From assembly GCA_963576785.1 (NCBI GenBank), contig OY756146.1, positions 372,001-436,000 of the forward strand: a stretch of DNA of 64,000 nucleotides, read 5' to 3'. The stretch is from Chlorophyllum brunneum (taxonomy: Eukaryota > Basidiomycota > Agaricomycetes > Agaricales > Agaricaceae). Of the stretch, positions 43,899-55,124 are shown piece after piece. How positions within the stretch are numbered: position 1 is the first letter of the stretch; the number at the start of each line of letters is the position of its first letter. The position numbers were made by a program, and so were the translations under genes. Under the pieces are notes generated by a model. That model made no database searches. It was not told where the DNA came from and saw only the letters and a program-made list of their open reading frames with translations.

Positions 43899-44850
43899 CT
43901 GCCCCTGGAAGTTAAGACAAAAGGTTTTTTGTCCATTGAGTTCAATGGTTATGCAGCTCCCTTAGACTCCTATATATTTTTCCAAGCCAACTTTCATGCA
44001 TCATGGATACCATCTTGCATTATAATCTCTTGGCCTCAATTGCTCTCCAAGACGCAAAAAACTCATCCAAGGAATCCCCATGGTGTGGTCTCTATAGCCT
44101 AGTATTTTGTTCCCTCAACAATGTCTCTGAGCTGCCTGGCACTGCAACCATCCTTTATCCCCAATTACTCATCACATGCAATGAGTGGCTGGAATAGAAC
44201 GATATCAACAATGATCAACAAGAAGAAACACCTGTCTTACTGGATTCACCTTCTCCTATACCACAAACTGGATATGCTGGTAGAAACTTGGTGAGAGACA
44301 GCATCAACTTGATCCAGCCACTCTCTATCTCACTTGAAGCCTATTTTCAGACCCTGAAGGCAACCCCAGAGTCATCTCCAGCAAAACCAAGGCTTTCCAC
44401 TGGAGATTTGACCAGGATATGCTCTTCCCACATTCCTGATTTTGGTAGATGGTGATACTATCTCGATATCAATTGCAAGATTATCTCCCAATACTTGGAC
44501 TTGCTTGTGGAGATAAAAATACTCGAGAAGGACCACCTCAAGAGAGAGACAATAGAACAACTTCTCGTTGACCAGCTGGATGACCAGGCAGTTCATGCAT
44601 TCGGCGATGATCCACTGCTCCCAATAATCAGCTGTTTTGGAGCGATTGGTGACCATTGGTTCTACTTCGAAAGGAAGAGGGATAGGCTGGGCCCTGTGGA
44701 TAATAAGCAGGATGGAACTTATGAACCAGATTCAGACTCATCCTCTACTACTTCAACATCGGATTGTGTTTCTACTGCCAGAAACTACTGTCCCAGTTTG
44801 GATAGCAGTGGCACTGATCCAAAAATGCCTTATCAGCAGACTTGGTGATC
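43899..44850 (+). pseudogene. Unknown gene remnant K outside the core transposon
   Basis: One frame gives WCGLYSLVFCSLNNVSELPG, VLLDSPSPIPQTGYAGRN, LVRDSINLIQPLSISLEAYF and LVDQLDDQAVHAFGDD, then ISCFGAIGDHWFYFERKRD, interrupted by stops near 44196 and 44453 and ending in an acidic/Ser-rich tail at about 44846. I cannot name it. It lies between the right transposon end and Copia copy 3, and would be the sequence originally upstream of X1. Confidence 0.35.
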
Positions 44851-44974
44851 TACGGCCCCAGCTCCATCCACTGAGAGTGTGGAGAAACGAATTCACTCCT
44901 TTAGTTCACTTGGAGCAATGCCAAAACACCTCCCATCCCAACTTCTTCCCCTAACCCACTGGCTATGTCAAATC

Positions 44975-45547
44975 TGTTGAGGAAATGACTGTAATGAGTT
45001 GTTTGCTGGGGCAGCAGTAAACACAGTGGGAGAGAACATAGGGTCTACTCACCGAGATAATAAGCTTCTATCTGATACCTGTAGAAAGGTAATTTGGATA
45101 GACAGATATTATTAATGAAGCAGTCAGTGTCAGAGGTAGAAAGGTTAAAGTCAAGGAGATCAAGACTTGTGTTGTACTCAAGAAGATAAGCAATGATGAA
45201 GAAGTTGTTTAATTGAACAAGATGCAGAACATGGTCTGCTACATGGGGTTTATATACATGTAAGAACATAGATGAGTCATACTACATAAAATACTAGGAA
45301 TACATAGAACATTCTTTATGACTCCTACTAACTGTGGTGTAGTACCTGTGGAGTACTGTGGAACATATTATACTAGTCATTGGAACTATGTAGAATAATC
45401 TATCAAGTACCAATTGACTTTATAACTCTCATTGTATGCAGAGCAACTCATAAGAAGTTACTACAGATTGAAGTTACTGGAAAGTAACAGATCAGTCTAT
45501 TATTATCATAATGACTTCATAGTCTATTTCTAGAAGAAACTTCAACA
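44975..45547 (-). repeat. 3' LTR of Copia copy 3
   Basis: 573 bp; contains a small deletion near its right end (tctagaagaaacttc lacks the tatgtccg of other copies). Confidence 0.9.
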
Positions 45548-45599
45548 CTCCTCCTTGCTCTGTATTGATGTAGAGTTTTAATCACTCAAATATCAAGCC

Positions 45600-48500
45600 A
45601 AGGCAAGGTCAGAATAGATTGAATTTAATTTTGTCTAAATTCTTTGTGAAAATATCAGCAGGATTTTCCGTGCTTTCACAGAGAATATTTCAATCTTTCC
45701 TTCTTCTACCAAATTATGAATGTAATGATGTCAACATGTTTTGATCATTTTTCTGTTACTAGAATTTTGGCCCAAAATATTGAGCCCTTATTATTACCGA
45801 AGAGATAAGAAGCCAATGATCAGATACCAATTTCTTCCAACAAATTAACAGTCCAAACAAGTTGTTGACTGCAATCTGACAAAGTCATATACTTGGCTTT
45901 GGTAGAAGATAATGCAACAGTTTTCTGTTTTTTACTTAACCAAGCAATAGCTTCACTGGCTAATAAACAGAAATATCCAGTTACAGATTTATGACTAATT
46001 GGATCACCAGCCCAATCAGAGTCAGAAAAAGCATTAAGGCCTTGCATAGAACTTCCATTATAGGTAATTCTATATTTGTGAGTAGCATTAAGATACTTTA
46101 GCAAATGTAAGCCTGCATTATAATGTGCTTTAGTAGGATTGGTCATATGTTGTGATAACTTGATAGTGGCAAAAGCTATGTCAGGCCTACTGCCTATCAT
46201 TAGATACATAACTGATCCTACTAACTGTTGATACCTCTTTATGAAGTCAGGTGTCACTTTTCCTGTATTGGATTCGAAGATAAATCCATTTGGTAATGGT
46301 ATTTCTTCTTTTCCAATTACTTTAAATTGATCAAGAACTTTTCCTAGATAATCTATTTGGTCTAGGGTAATTGATTGGTTTATAGGATTTTGCGAAATTT
46401 TCATGCCAAGAAACTTGTTGGTTGGACCAAGGTCTTAGCATTCCCATTTCTTCATAAAGAGTACTCGCTTCTCTCATAGAAGTCTAGAGCCTCTGATTCC
46501 AATGAACATTGAATCATCTACATAGACTAGAGCTATAATAAGCTCTTTGGTTTCAGGGTCATAGTAATAATAGACTCCAGCATCTAGTTTGGATCGGACA
46601 AATCCTAGGTCAGTCATTGACTTAGTCAATTCCTTCCACCATTGTTGTCCAGATTGTTTTAGTCCATAAATGACTCAGTTTAATTTCCAAACCATATTAC
46701 CACGACCTGTATTGAAACCTTCTGGAAGTTCCATATAGAGTTCTTCATCCAGTTTTCCATAGAGATAAGCTGTTATGAACTATAGATAGACAGTACATTC
46801 CTATCATGTGCCTATTACATTTATCATTCCCATGTATCCGTTTCACCTATATGTTTCATCCCTTATGGCTGTACCTCTTCTGACTCATCTTATTCATCTC
46901 TATGACTCCTTTACCCTGTTCCGTTATTCTTAGTTCTTACCACTAGTATATAAAGTGTAGTAATACTTGATGTATTCCTTACACTTTACCAATTGTATCA
47001 TCCCTTATCCTCTTCTCTACTTTCTTGTCTTTATCCAAAGACTTGCAACCTGAGTCCTAGACTAAGGTCGTAACATAAGCAGTTTTAATATCTAAACTGA
47101 GCATCTCCCAATCATTGAGGGCAGCGACTGCAAATATGGGTCATGCTGTCTCATAATGGACTACTAGTGAAAATAGTTCATTGTAATCAATTCCCTCTAT
47201 CTGAGAGAATCCTTTAGCTACTAGTCAAGCACAGTATCAACCATCTGATTTGGATGTGAAGACCCATCTATTTTTGACAGCTTTTCTTCCAGGTAGAAGT
47301 TTAGCTAAGTCATAAACATATCTTTCTCTGAGCAAATTTAACTCTTCTAAGCATGCTTTCCACCATTTAGATTTCTCTTCTGATGGTAGTCGATCTAGAT
47401 CCTTAAAAGGAACTAATGGTGATTTGACTTTTTGAGTGCATAGATAATTGATCATCCCTACTCCTCCTTCTCTGCATAAGTCTTCTATTGTAGAAGCTTC
47501 ATGCTAAGAATGTCTATCGATTATTCCAGGTTTGGAAGCCTTTGATTGAATTTGTCTAACAAGTCTACTTGTAGAACTTGTTAATTTTGACTTAGGAGGT
47601 TGGAACATCTCATAGTTCTGAAGAATTTTGGTTGGATGCTTTGTAGAACCATAGAAGTTTCCTGGACATTCAGGTACTTTTCTAGTTCTTTGCAATCTCT
47701 GAGGTATTTCAGGAACTGGTACTTGATCCGAGTGACCTTGGGGTACAGAAGGACCAGCATCCCGATCATCTTTAACAGGGGTATAGGGTATGAATGGTTG
47801 TACATCTGGATCATTTCTTTGAGAAGGCAAATGGTTTGGACCTTCAGGGTAATTGGGTGGATCAGTATATGATAACCCATCACTGTCATCATCTTCTGGT
47901 ATTTGTGTTTCTCTTGGTGGAAAGAGAATGTTTTGCATAATACCATCCCACTCCTTCTGAACATCTGTATCGATATTTGGTGCTTTACCCTTTCCTTTAT
48001 TCTTTTTAGGTTCAGGGAAAGGAGTTGGAATACGTCCATGAACAGATCTATAAGTCCTATCTTCTAGAGAACCTTCAGGAGAAGTTCAGGGTATAGGAAT
48101 CGATGGTCTATTAAAAGGTAAAATAGTAGACAGATCTGGAGCATGGAAGACAATTACTTCTAAAGGTGTGCTTTAAGAAGTAAAAGATGATGGTTGGTTC
48201 ATCTATTCTTCTCACTTTTTCCCAATACATTTAGGGAAGTGTTCTTCACTGAATACAGCTGTTGGAGATGTATAGATTACATTTCCATCAAGGTGCCTCA
48301 TGAAACAATAGTTTTTCCTATCAGATGTCCAACCAAGGAAAATCATGAGTTCTGACTTTGCTATCAGTTTATTGTCTCTTATCTCTTTTGGAAGAAAGAC
48401 ATAAGTACTGCAGCCAAAGACTCTCTCTTTGGAGATGTCTGGAATCTTTTGATTCAACACTTCATATGGTGTTTTCCACATGAGCTGTGATACTGGTGTT

Positions 48501-51500
48501 TTATTATAGATATGTATCGCATGATCTATAGAAAACTCCCACCAACCATCAGGAATACAAGCATAATGCCTCATAGCTTCTGCTTTATCCATTAAAGTTC
48601 AGTTTAGGCATTCCACTTGACCATTTTGTTGGTGTATATGCAGTGCACTAGTCTCATGTATAATCCCTAATGAGCACAAATGAGATTGCAACTTGTCAGT
48701 TGCATACTCTCCTCCTCTATCAGTGCAGAGATGTTTTAATTTAGTCTCGTATTGAGTTTGAATTAAGGCAATGAAATTTTTCATTTCTTCTGCTACTTCT
48801 GATTTCTTATGGAGGAAGCAAATCCATCCATGAGAGGAAAAGTCATCCATTATGGTCATGACCCATTTAAATTTATGGTAGGAAAGAATCGGAAGTTCAA
48901 CTAAATCCAAGTGAATTCTTTCAAATGGACACTTTGCATGTGTAGGGTTCTCTCTAAAGGGTTTCTGGTGTATCTTTCCCTTGGCACAACCATTACAGAC
49001 TGGTTTTTGCTCAGGAATCTGTACTGGAGTAAACCCAATCATATTTTTCTCAAAATGATTGAGGATACAATTAGAGGGATGTTCTAATCTCGTATGTACA
49101 ACTTTGTAGCCAATGATCAGATCTGCAGTCATAGCTGCATGCTCTGAATGTACAATTTTGGTATTAACAAAATGTAAAGTAGTGTTATGACTTGCTGAAG
49201 GATATGCTTGAAGAATAGCATTTCTTTCACTGTCAACTACTACTGATTTGTTGGCATCTGTTCTAACAGTTTTGCTATCTTGGCATAACTGTCCCACTGA
49301 CATTAGTTGTTCAGAGGTTCCTTTTAGAAGGAAGACTAGATATATTAATATCTGCATTGGTTGAATGCTATTAGTCTTTCTATTATAGACTCTATGCTTA
49401 AGCATAACTGTGCCAAGACCAACTGCATTAAGGTAGGGACCTTGTGCTCCTACTGTTTTAATGGGGATAGAAACTTCTAATTTTTCGAAGTTGATAAAGT
49501 CTTCTGCATAAGGGGTATAATGATATGATACCCCTGAGTCTAATAATCAAACGTTACTATATTCTTCTAGTAGCATTATGATTTGATCATTACTTAATGA
49601 TTGAGATCTTATTTGATCCAGTACTCTTAAATACTGATTGGGCATGCACATAGAGAAGTAAGAAAATTGAGAAGTGTTAAAACACTTCTTGCTCATCAAT
49701 TCGCACAAAGAAAATACATGATTATGGGATCCTAAAGATCCCATTTGCATATTTACATGCCTGGCCCCTGATATCCCTTCCCCTTGCCCTTGCCCTTCTT
49801 CTTGTGAAGATGGCCAGTTGGCATGTTGGTGACAAGACTGTGTACCAGGGTTAGTAAGGGTATCTGAGATTGAATTGATCACGTACCCAGCTCCTCCCTT
49901 CTTCTTGAAGTCACTTCCATAGTCAGTTGACAAAAGTCTGAGAGACACCTTAGATTGAGGTGCCAAAGCAAAAGGTTTGGACTTAGAAGATGAAGGTCTA
50001 TTAGGGGACCTCAGAAGGGGTTCAGAAGGGAGTCCTACAGCATTTGCAGGGTTCCTGGGGTTACAGATGTCATAGGCAACATCCTGAGCTGGTGCTATGA
50101 GGTTGTTAACCTCCTTCTCCTCTTCAAGCCACTTGAAGGCCTTATCTACCAACACTGTAAGTGTGGCAGGTCACCTATAAGTGGTCTTGTCTTTCAAAAT
50201 AAGAGAATATCTCTTACTTGAAAGGGCTCCTGAGATGGAGAGGGCCAAGAAAGAGGAGGGAACTCCTTGTCATAGGTCCTGATGGCTGGAGCTACTATTT
50301 TCTCCAGAGGAGGAAGGTAGTACAGCCAAACCTCTCTGGGTTCAAGAGAATTGCCCCAGGCAATGGAGTCCATGCTTGGGATCTTTACCATATGGAGCAA
50401 TTCCAAATTGATTTTCATTCCAAATTTGGGTGAAACTATTAAGGAATATGGCAAACCAATGGGTAAAAGAAAATTGAAGCAGACATGAGTCATATTAATA
50501 TTGGGGTTACTATGCTTCAAGAACCATTTACTCACCCTCATGTGTCTCTCACAGGTACAACCTGGGAGGTGACCAGAAGGAACAGAAGGTGTACTGGGAG
50601 GTGTTACTGATCATCCTTGTTGGGCATAGGGATGAGAGACCTGGTGTATTCTCTGATTGTATCAATCGAGTGCACACTTTTTTGCCATTTGTATGGGTGA
50701 AGGACCAGTGACATGGTCATGCCAGATGATTACCTGTTGAATATGCAGTGAGTTCTCAAGTAAGGTGGTGAAACATAAGTTTTATGCTTTAGCATGCACC
50801 TTTTTTTCGAGCTCAGCGCAAGCATTTTTGCATACCTGCTGGACCTTCTTGGGATTAACCCAAGTCACAGGTTTTGGTCTCTCACTCACTAAGATATGAG
50901 TGGTTGGTGGAGTGGGAGTGGGAGTAGGTTGAGGCACATCCATGTACCTCATCAGGTTGAAGGGAATCATCTCCGGACCAGTGAAGAGATGGACTGCCAG
51001 TTCTATGGCAATGGTGAAGCCTGCCATGGCTTCTACTATGTAGGCCTATGGTTTACCTCTGCCCTTCTTGGACTTCTTCTTCTTCTTCTGGACGTTAATC
51101 TAGGTAGGAGTAGGTAGAGAAGGCTGAGGGGGCTGCCCACTCAGATTGGCAGGGTGGCGAGGTCCTCTCACAGACTGGGCCCTGGTATCACCTCCAGGGT
51201 GGAAGTGGTTCTAGGGTAGTCCAGGGCAAGTCCTGGGGAAATTGCCCTGAGAGTGATTTTGGTAGTTAGTAGTAGCAGTGTAAGATGCTTGTTAGTTAGA
51301 TATGGAGGGTCTTGTTCCTTCACGTCTTGACCATTCAGCATTTATAGCTTGCTGAACTACCTCCCAGGTCATATCTACAACATTATTATTATTTGCCAAT
51401 ATTGTTTGTGCTACAGCATTCCAATCAAGTGGTAATGCATTCAAAGCAATTATCATACCAAGAACTTCTGGCAACTTTACTTTGCTGTTTCTAATTGAGA

Positions 51501-51912
51501 AGCCATTGTTCTCAATTCAGCTAGATCTATCACTGGATCTTGATTCCCAGAGATGCACTTTTGCAACATTCTCTGCAGAATTGAATATACCACAGCAGGA
51601 GAAGATGGGTTTTCAAGTCAGTCCATAGAAAACCAGGTTGGTCATGTCCATGGAGTAACAGAAAATCAGGTAAAGTGCCATTCATAACAGCCAATGCCTG
51701 ACCTCTCAGTTGATCTCTCCTTCTATCCTCTTCTGTTAAGGCTTGAGAATTTTTGGGGGAGAGATTCTGTTCTGTCACAGTCTATCCTGACTGGTTGGAG
51801 CCAGTGACAGTAATGAGAGTCAAGGCATCCTGAAGCCTTCTAGACCAGAATGTGTAGTTCTTAGGCCCATTGAGCTTAGGCAAACCAGAGACAATATTAT
51901 TAGTAGTTATAA
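45600..51912 (-). pseudogene. Copia gag-pol of copy 3, heavily mutated
   Basis: Recognisable pieces on minus are Gag (LPEVLGMIIALNALPLDW), the PPTTHILVSERPKPVTWV linker, protease region about 49540, integrase (IHLDLVELPIL, CTDRGGEYATD), reverse transcriptase remnants and RNase H (SDSDWAGDPIS). Stops and frameshifts are scattered throughout, mostly C-to-T or G-to-A relative to copy 2 (for example CTGAGTC-type losses of Arg and Gln codons). It has the same TAA (46437-46435) in the RT as copies 1 and 2. Confidence 0.85.
46771..47075 (+). mobile_element. Solo LTR of the Gypsy family, nested in Copia copy 3
   Basis: 305 bp, TGTTATGAACTATAG to AGGTCGTAACA, with target duplication taagc (46766-46770, 47076-47080). 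Closely related to the solo LTR at 20663-20968; both differ from the full Gypsy LTRs and so form an older subfamily. Confidence 0.92.
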
Positions 51913-52079
51913 TATCTTTGTCGAGTGAATTTCTTTCTAGAAGAAAATTCTTGTATTAGCAATGATCAAATACAAGGATAACTCTGTCAGGTAAAGCCCT
52001 ATCATCCTATCTTGGTTAGAGGGGATGATAATGGTTTAACCATCAGTAAGGCTACCGGGGCCCATAACCTGTTGAGGAA

Positions 52080-52649
52080 ACAACTGTAATGAGTTGTTTG
52101 CTGGGACAGCAGTAAACACAGTGGGAGAGAACATAGGGTCTACTCACCAAGATAATAAGCTTCTATCTGATACCTGTAGAAAGGTAATTTGGATAGACAG
52201 ATATTAGTAATGAAATGATTGGTGTCAGAGGTAGAGAGGTTAAAGTCAAGAAGATTGAGACTTGTGTTGTACTCAAGAAAATAAGCAATGATGAAGAAGT
52301 TGTTCAATTGAACAGGATACAGAACATGGTCTGCTACATGGGGTTTATATACATGTAAGAACATAAACAAGTCATACTATATAAAATACTAGGAATACAT
52401 AGAACATTCCTTATGACTCTTATTAACTGCAGCATAGTACCTGCGGAGTGCTGCAGAATGTATTATACCAGTCATTGGAACTATATAGAATAATCTATCA
52501 AGTACCAATTGACATTATGACTCTCATCATATGCAGAGCAACTCATAAGAAGTTACTACAGATTGAAGTTACTGGAAAGTAACAGATCAGTCTATTATTA
52601 TCATAATGACTTCATAGTCTATTTCTAGAATATGTCCGAAACTTCAACA
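52080..52649 (-). repeat. 5' LTR of Copia copy 3
   Basis: 570 bp; primer-binding site (GGTTATGGGCCC on minus) lies inside at 52079-52068. Confidence 0.9.
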
Positions 52650-52711
52650 TGGATTACCTCCAGAATGTCATAGTCACCAGTTGAATTCAGCTACTGGTAC
52701 AGCAATTCCAA

Positions 52712-53218
52712 TCAGGTGATAGGACCAGATGAGTCCTGGTCAGGATGGAAACGGAAATGAATCATCTCAACATATGAGCTGTAAAGCCCTAACATAGAGA
52801 TGGTTCCATAAATAGAGCACATTGTAGTCCAGATCTCTGCAGCATCAGTGAAGGGCCAGTTAATCATATTAGCCGACAGTTTAGACTTCACAAGTGCATA
52901 GACAATTTTGGCCAGATGCATGCAGGTGACATGCTCATTAGTGTTATGAGTAGGGTTCGGACCAGTTATATTTCCATCTTCATTGTAAAGATCCTCAGTG
53001 ACATGGTACTTTGGTGAGATAGTGTGTACTCTATCTATCAGGAATGTCAGTATCTCTGAGCTAAGGATGGTAGTACCATCCTGAGTCATCAAGGAGAGCA
53101 TGTCATTGAGGTGGGATGACCACTTATTGTAGTTTGTGGCACCATTGGGAGTTGGGATAGAGGACATGAGAATGTTCATAGTGGAAGACATTGTTCTATA
53201 AATGGATAGAGTTAGCAA
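52712..53218 (-). pseudogene. Gag N-terminus of the truncated second Copia family
   Basis: An open frame reads MSSIPTPNGATNYNKWSSH, NDMLSLMTQDGT and VTCMHLAKIVYALVKSKLS, ending GLYSSYVEMIHFRFHPDQ. The NYNKWSSHLNDML stretch is the typical start of a Copia Gag, replacing the KNYAFWSRRLQDAL of the other family. The true start is probably the Met of MSSTMNILMSS at about 53191. The frame reaches a stop at 52712 close to the junction with Copia copy 3. Confidence 0.7.
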
Positions 53219-53431
53219 TCAGATTTGTAGGCAATCAGATCTATACCACTGCACTGTTCAAGCTATGAATGCATATGAGGAAGCCTTCAATAGAGCATGA
53301 AACAATCAAGTCATGTTAGAGGGATAGGCTAGAAAGACCATGCTCTACAGGACTGGTCAGATCAGCCTATCTATAACCCACTTGCAGCCAGTCATGGCAC
53401 ATGGGGAGCAGGTGATCCAGGGCCCATAACC

Positions 53432-53875
53432 TGTTTTCCAGCACAGTAACACACAGTGACAGACAGATAATCTGACTTACTGATAGTTGTTGGTTAGAAC
53501 AGTGAAGTTGCTAAGTGAGTTGCTGTGTAGTTGAGTAGAGCAAGGTAGAATAATCAAGTAGATTGTCTAAGAAAACATAAGGGAATACATGCTGCTTTAT
53601 ATACTAAGTGTCTGGGTAGCAAACCCTAAGACCTACAAGTAATAACTATGCATAATGAGTCAGTAATGACTACAGAGTCCCTTAAAACACTGCAATATCA
53701 TCAGCAGTGTCCAGTAGCATAGTTGGAGCAACAGTGATCAGTCAGCTCATGAAATACATGAGTAAGAGGTGCATAATGTGAGTCAGAGGGCACAGCCTCG
53801 ATGACAAATATAGAGAAATAATATACTGAAGAGCTAGTCACATGGAATGCTGCTTAGAAAGTGCGAATGACAACA
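53432..53875 (-). repeat. LTR of the second Copia family
   Basis: 444 bp with a TATATACTAAG-like promoter motif; inverted TG..CA ends and adjacent primer site support the borders. Confidence 0.7.
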
Positions 53876-54108
53876 CATTCAGTGGTGCATCCAATCTTTC
53901 TCGGAGGCTCGACCAGTTCAAGTCAGCCTAATCAATGATGTGACTTTTGACCCCTTTGTCACTCTTTCCAACCGCTTTTATTTTAATGAGAAAAATCATG
54001 CACATATAATGTTTAGAATACATTGCTGATCGTAATGCGTGTTTAAAGTTCGGGTGCAGCCGAAGCAAGGACCGCTGGTCCATGTTCAACACGGACGCTT
54101 CGCGTATC

Positions 54109-54772
54109 ATGGACTGCACTCCTACCCCCAGGTCGGTATGTAGTAACTCAGAGCAAGTGTTCGTGACTCGTTAATGATATTCTGATAGCAGTCTCAAGCT
54201 CAAGCCTCTTCTTCGCATACGCAAACTCACCAACGGAACTCGGTCAGTCGAGGGCTTACCCTCCAAACCCAAGCTGATGACCATGCATTTACTGTTGCAG
54301 TTTATCTCGAATGGGAAGCGAGAATGCTTCGATATGTCGTCACTCACATTGTACAAATCCTTGCCAGAAGAGTGGGCGAAATGCGAGAGCTACTGGTACT
54401 ACGGCTGGCCGATCAATCATGACATACTCAACAGCCTACTTCCTATCCAATTCGGCGTGAGCGAACATCCTCCAGAGAACAGGGGTGCCTTCGGCGCTGG
54501 TCTTGCCCGTACTCACCTCAGATACCGGAGCGGCTATCATCATCTCCGTGCTGCCTACTGCAAAGCCGACGAGCAGCCTGATGTCACTGACCTGAGTTTT
54601 GTCCGGAAGGTAAAGGAATAATGATGGTTCTCACCATGAGCGCTACCGCTCCTAAACATCTGTTCACACAACGGCCCACTGGGAAATAGCTCCAGTACCT
54701 GATGGGATACTAGGTGAACCCAGATGGTATGAGGACCATTCTCCGAAGAATGAACTTAAGTGGTGATTTTAT
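54109..54772 (+). pseudogene. X2, paralogue of X1 with a decayed 3' end
   Basis: Exons 54109-54135 (MDCTPTPRS), 54189-54242 (QSQAQASSSHTQTHQRNS) and 54301-54621, with introns placed exactly as in X1. The conserved core reads LPEEWAKCESYWYYGWPI, GAGLARTHLRYRSGYHHLR and AYCKADEQPD. The frame stops at TAA 54619-54621 just after FVRK. Homology to the X1 tail continues in other frames (LGEPRWYEDHSPKNELKW, to about 54772) but is broken by TAG 54687-54689 and a net 4-nt deletion, so the last 50 or so residues are lost. It could still yield a 3'-truncated protein of about 130 aa. It is on the opposite strand to X1, on the other side of the island. Function unknown. Confidence 0.6.
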
Positions 54773-55124
54773 GAGCTGTTTGTTCGACTTCAAGACGTGT
54801 CTGCCTGTCAGTGGCATAATTAGTGAATCTCATGTCTAGCACTCCTAACTACCTCATATAAGAATGCCTCCTTGAGGCCCTCGTAGTCAGACCCAACAAG
54901 GCGACATCTGTCTTTGAGAGCGACATCATGTGTGATTGTAAATAAAACGCTTCATTCGTGATAAGAAAGCTTGTCTGGATCTCTCTGGGCCTGGACCCAG
55001 AACGCAAAATTCGTCGTCTGTTCGATACTGAGTTACAGACTCAATGGTGTCGGGCCGAAATCCCGAATAATCCGACGGACCGAAGGGTTGTATGAAAAAG
55101 ACAATGAGAATATTTTCTGGACTA
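54773..55124. other. Intergenic region upstream of cystathionine gamma-synthase
   Basis: No gene seen. It should hold the promoter of the synthase; I see no distinctive sulphur-control site. Confidence 0.4.

Larger units (their letters stand above)
44975..52649 (-). mobile_element. Copia LTR retrotransposon, copy 3 (mutated, flanks do not match)
   Basis: LTRs 44975-45547 and 52080-52649 are of the same family as copies 1 and 2, with the same TGTTGAGG...TTCAACA ends on plus. The internal domains are in the same order. A Gypsy solo LTR (46771-47075) is nested in the reverse transcriptase. The five bases outside the element differ (aaatc on the left, tggat on the right), unlike every other element here, so one flank has been replaced by rearrangement. 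Confidence 0.9.
52650..53875 (-). mobile_element. 5' end of a second Copia family, truncated
   Basis: A 444-bp LTR (53432-53875, TGTTTTCC to GACAACA on plus) is followed inward on minus by the same GGTTATGGGCCC primer site (53431-53420), a leader and a gag start. The element is cut at 52650 by Copia copy 3 and its remaining body and 3' LTR are absent from the window. The base run just outside the LTR (cattc, 53876-53880) has no partner found. Confidence 0.75.

Noticed and set aside
54773..55124. tRNA or small RNA gene in the gap
   Set aside because: No cloverleaf-like stems with A- and B-box motifs were found there or in the other gaps.
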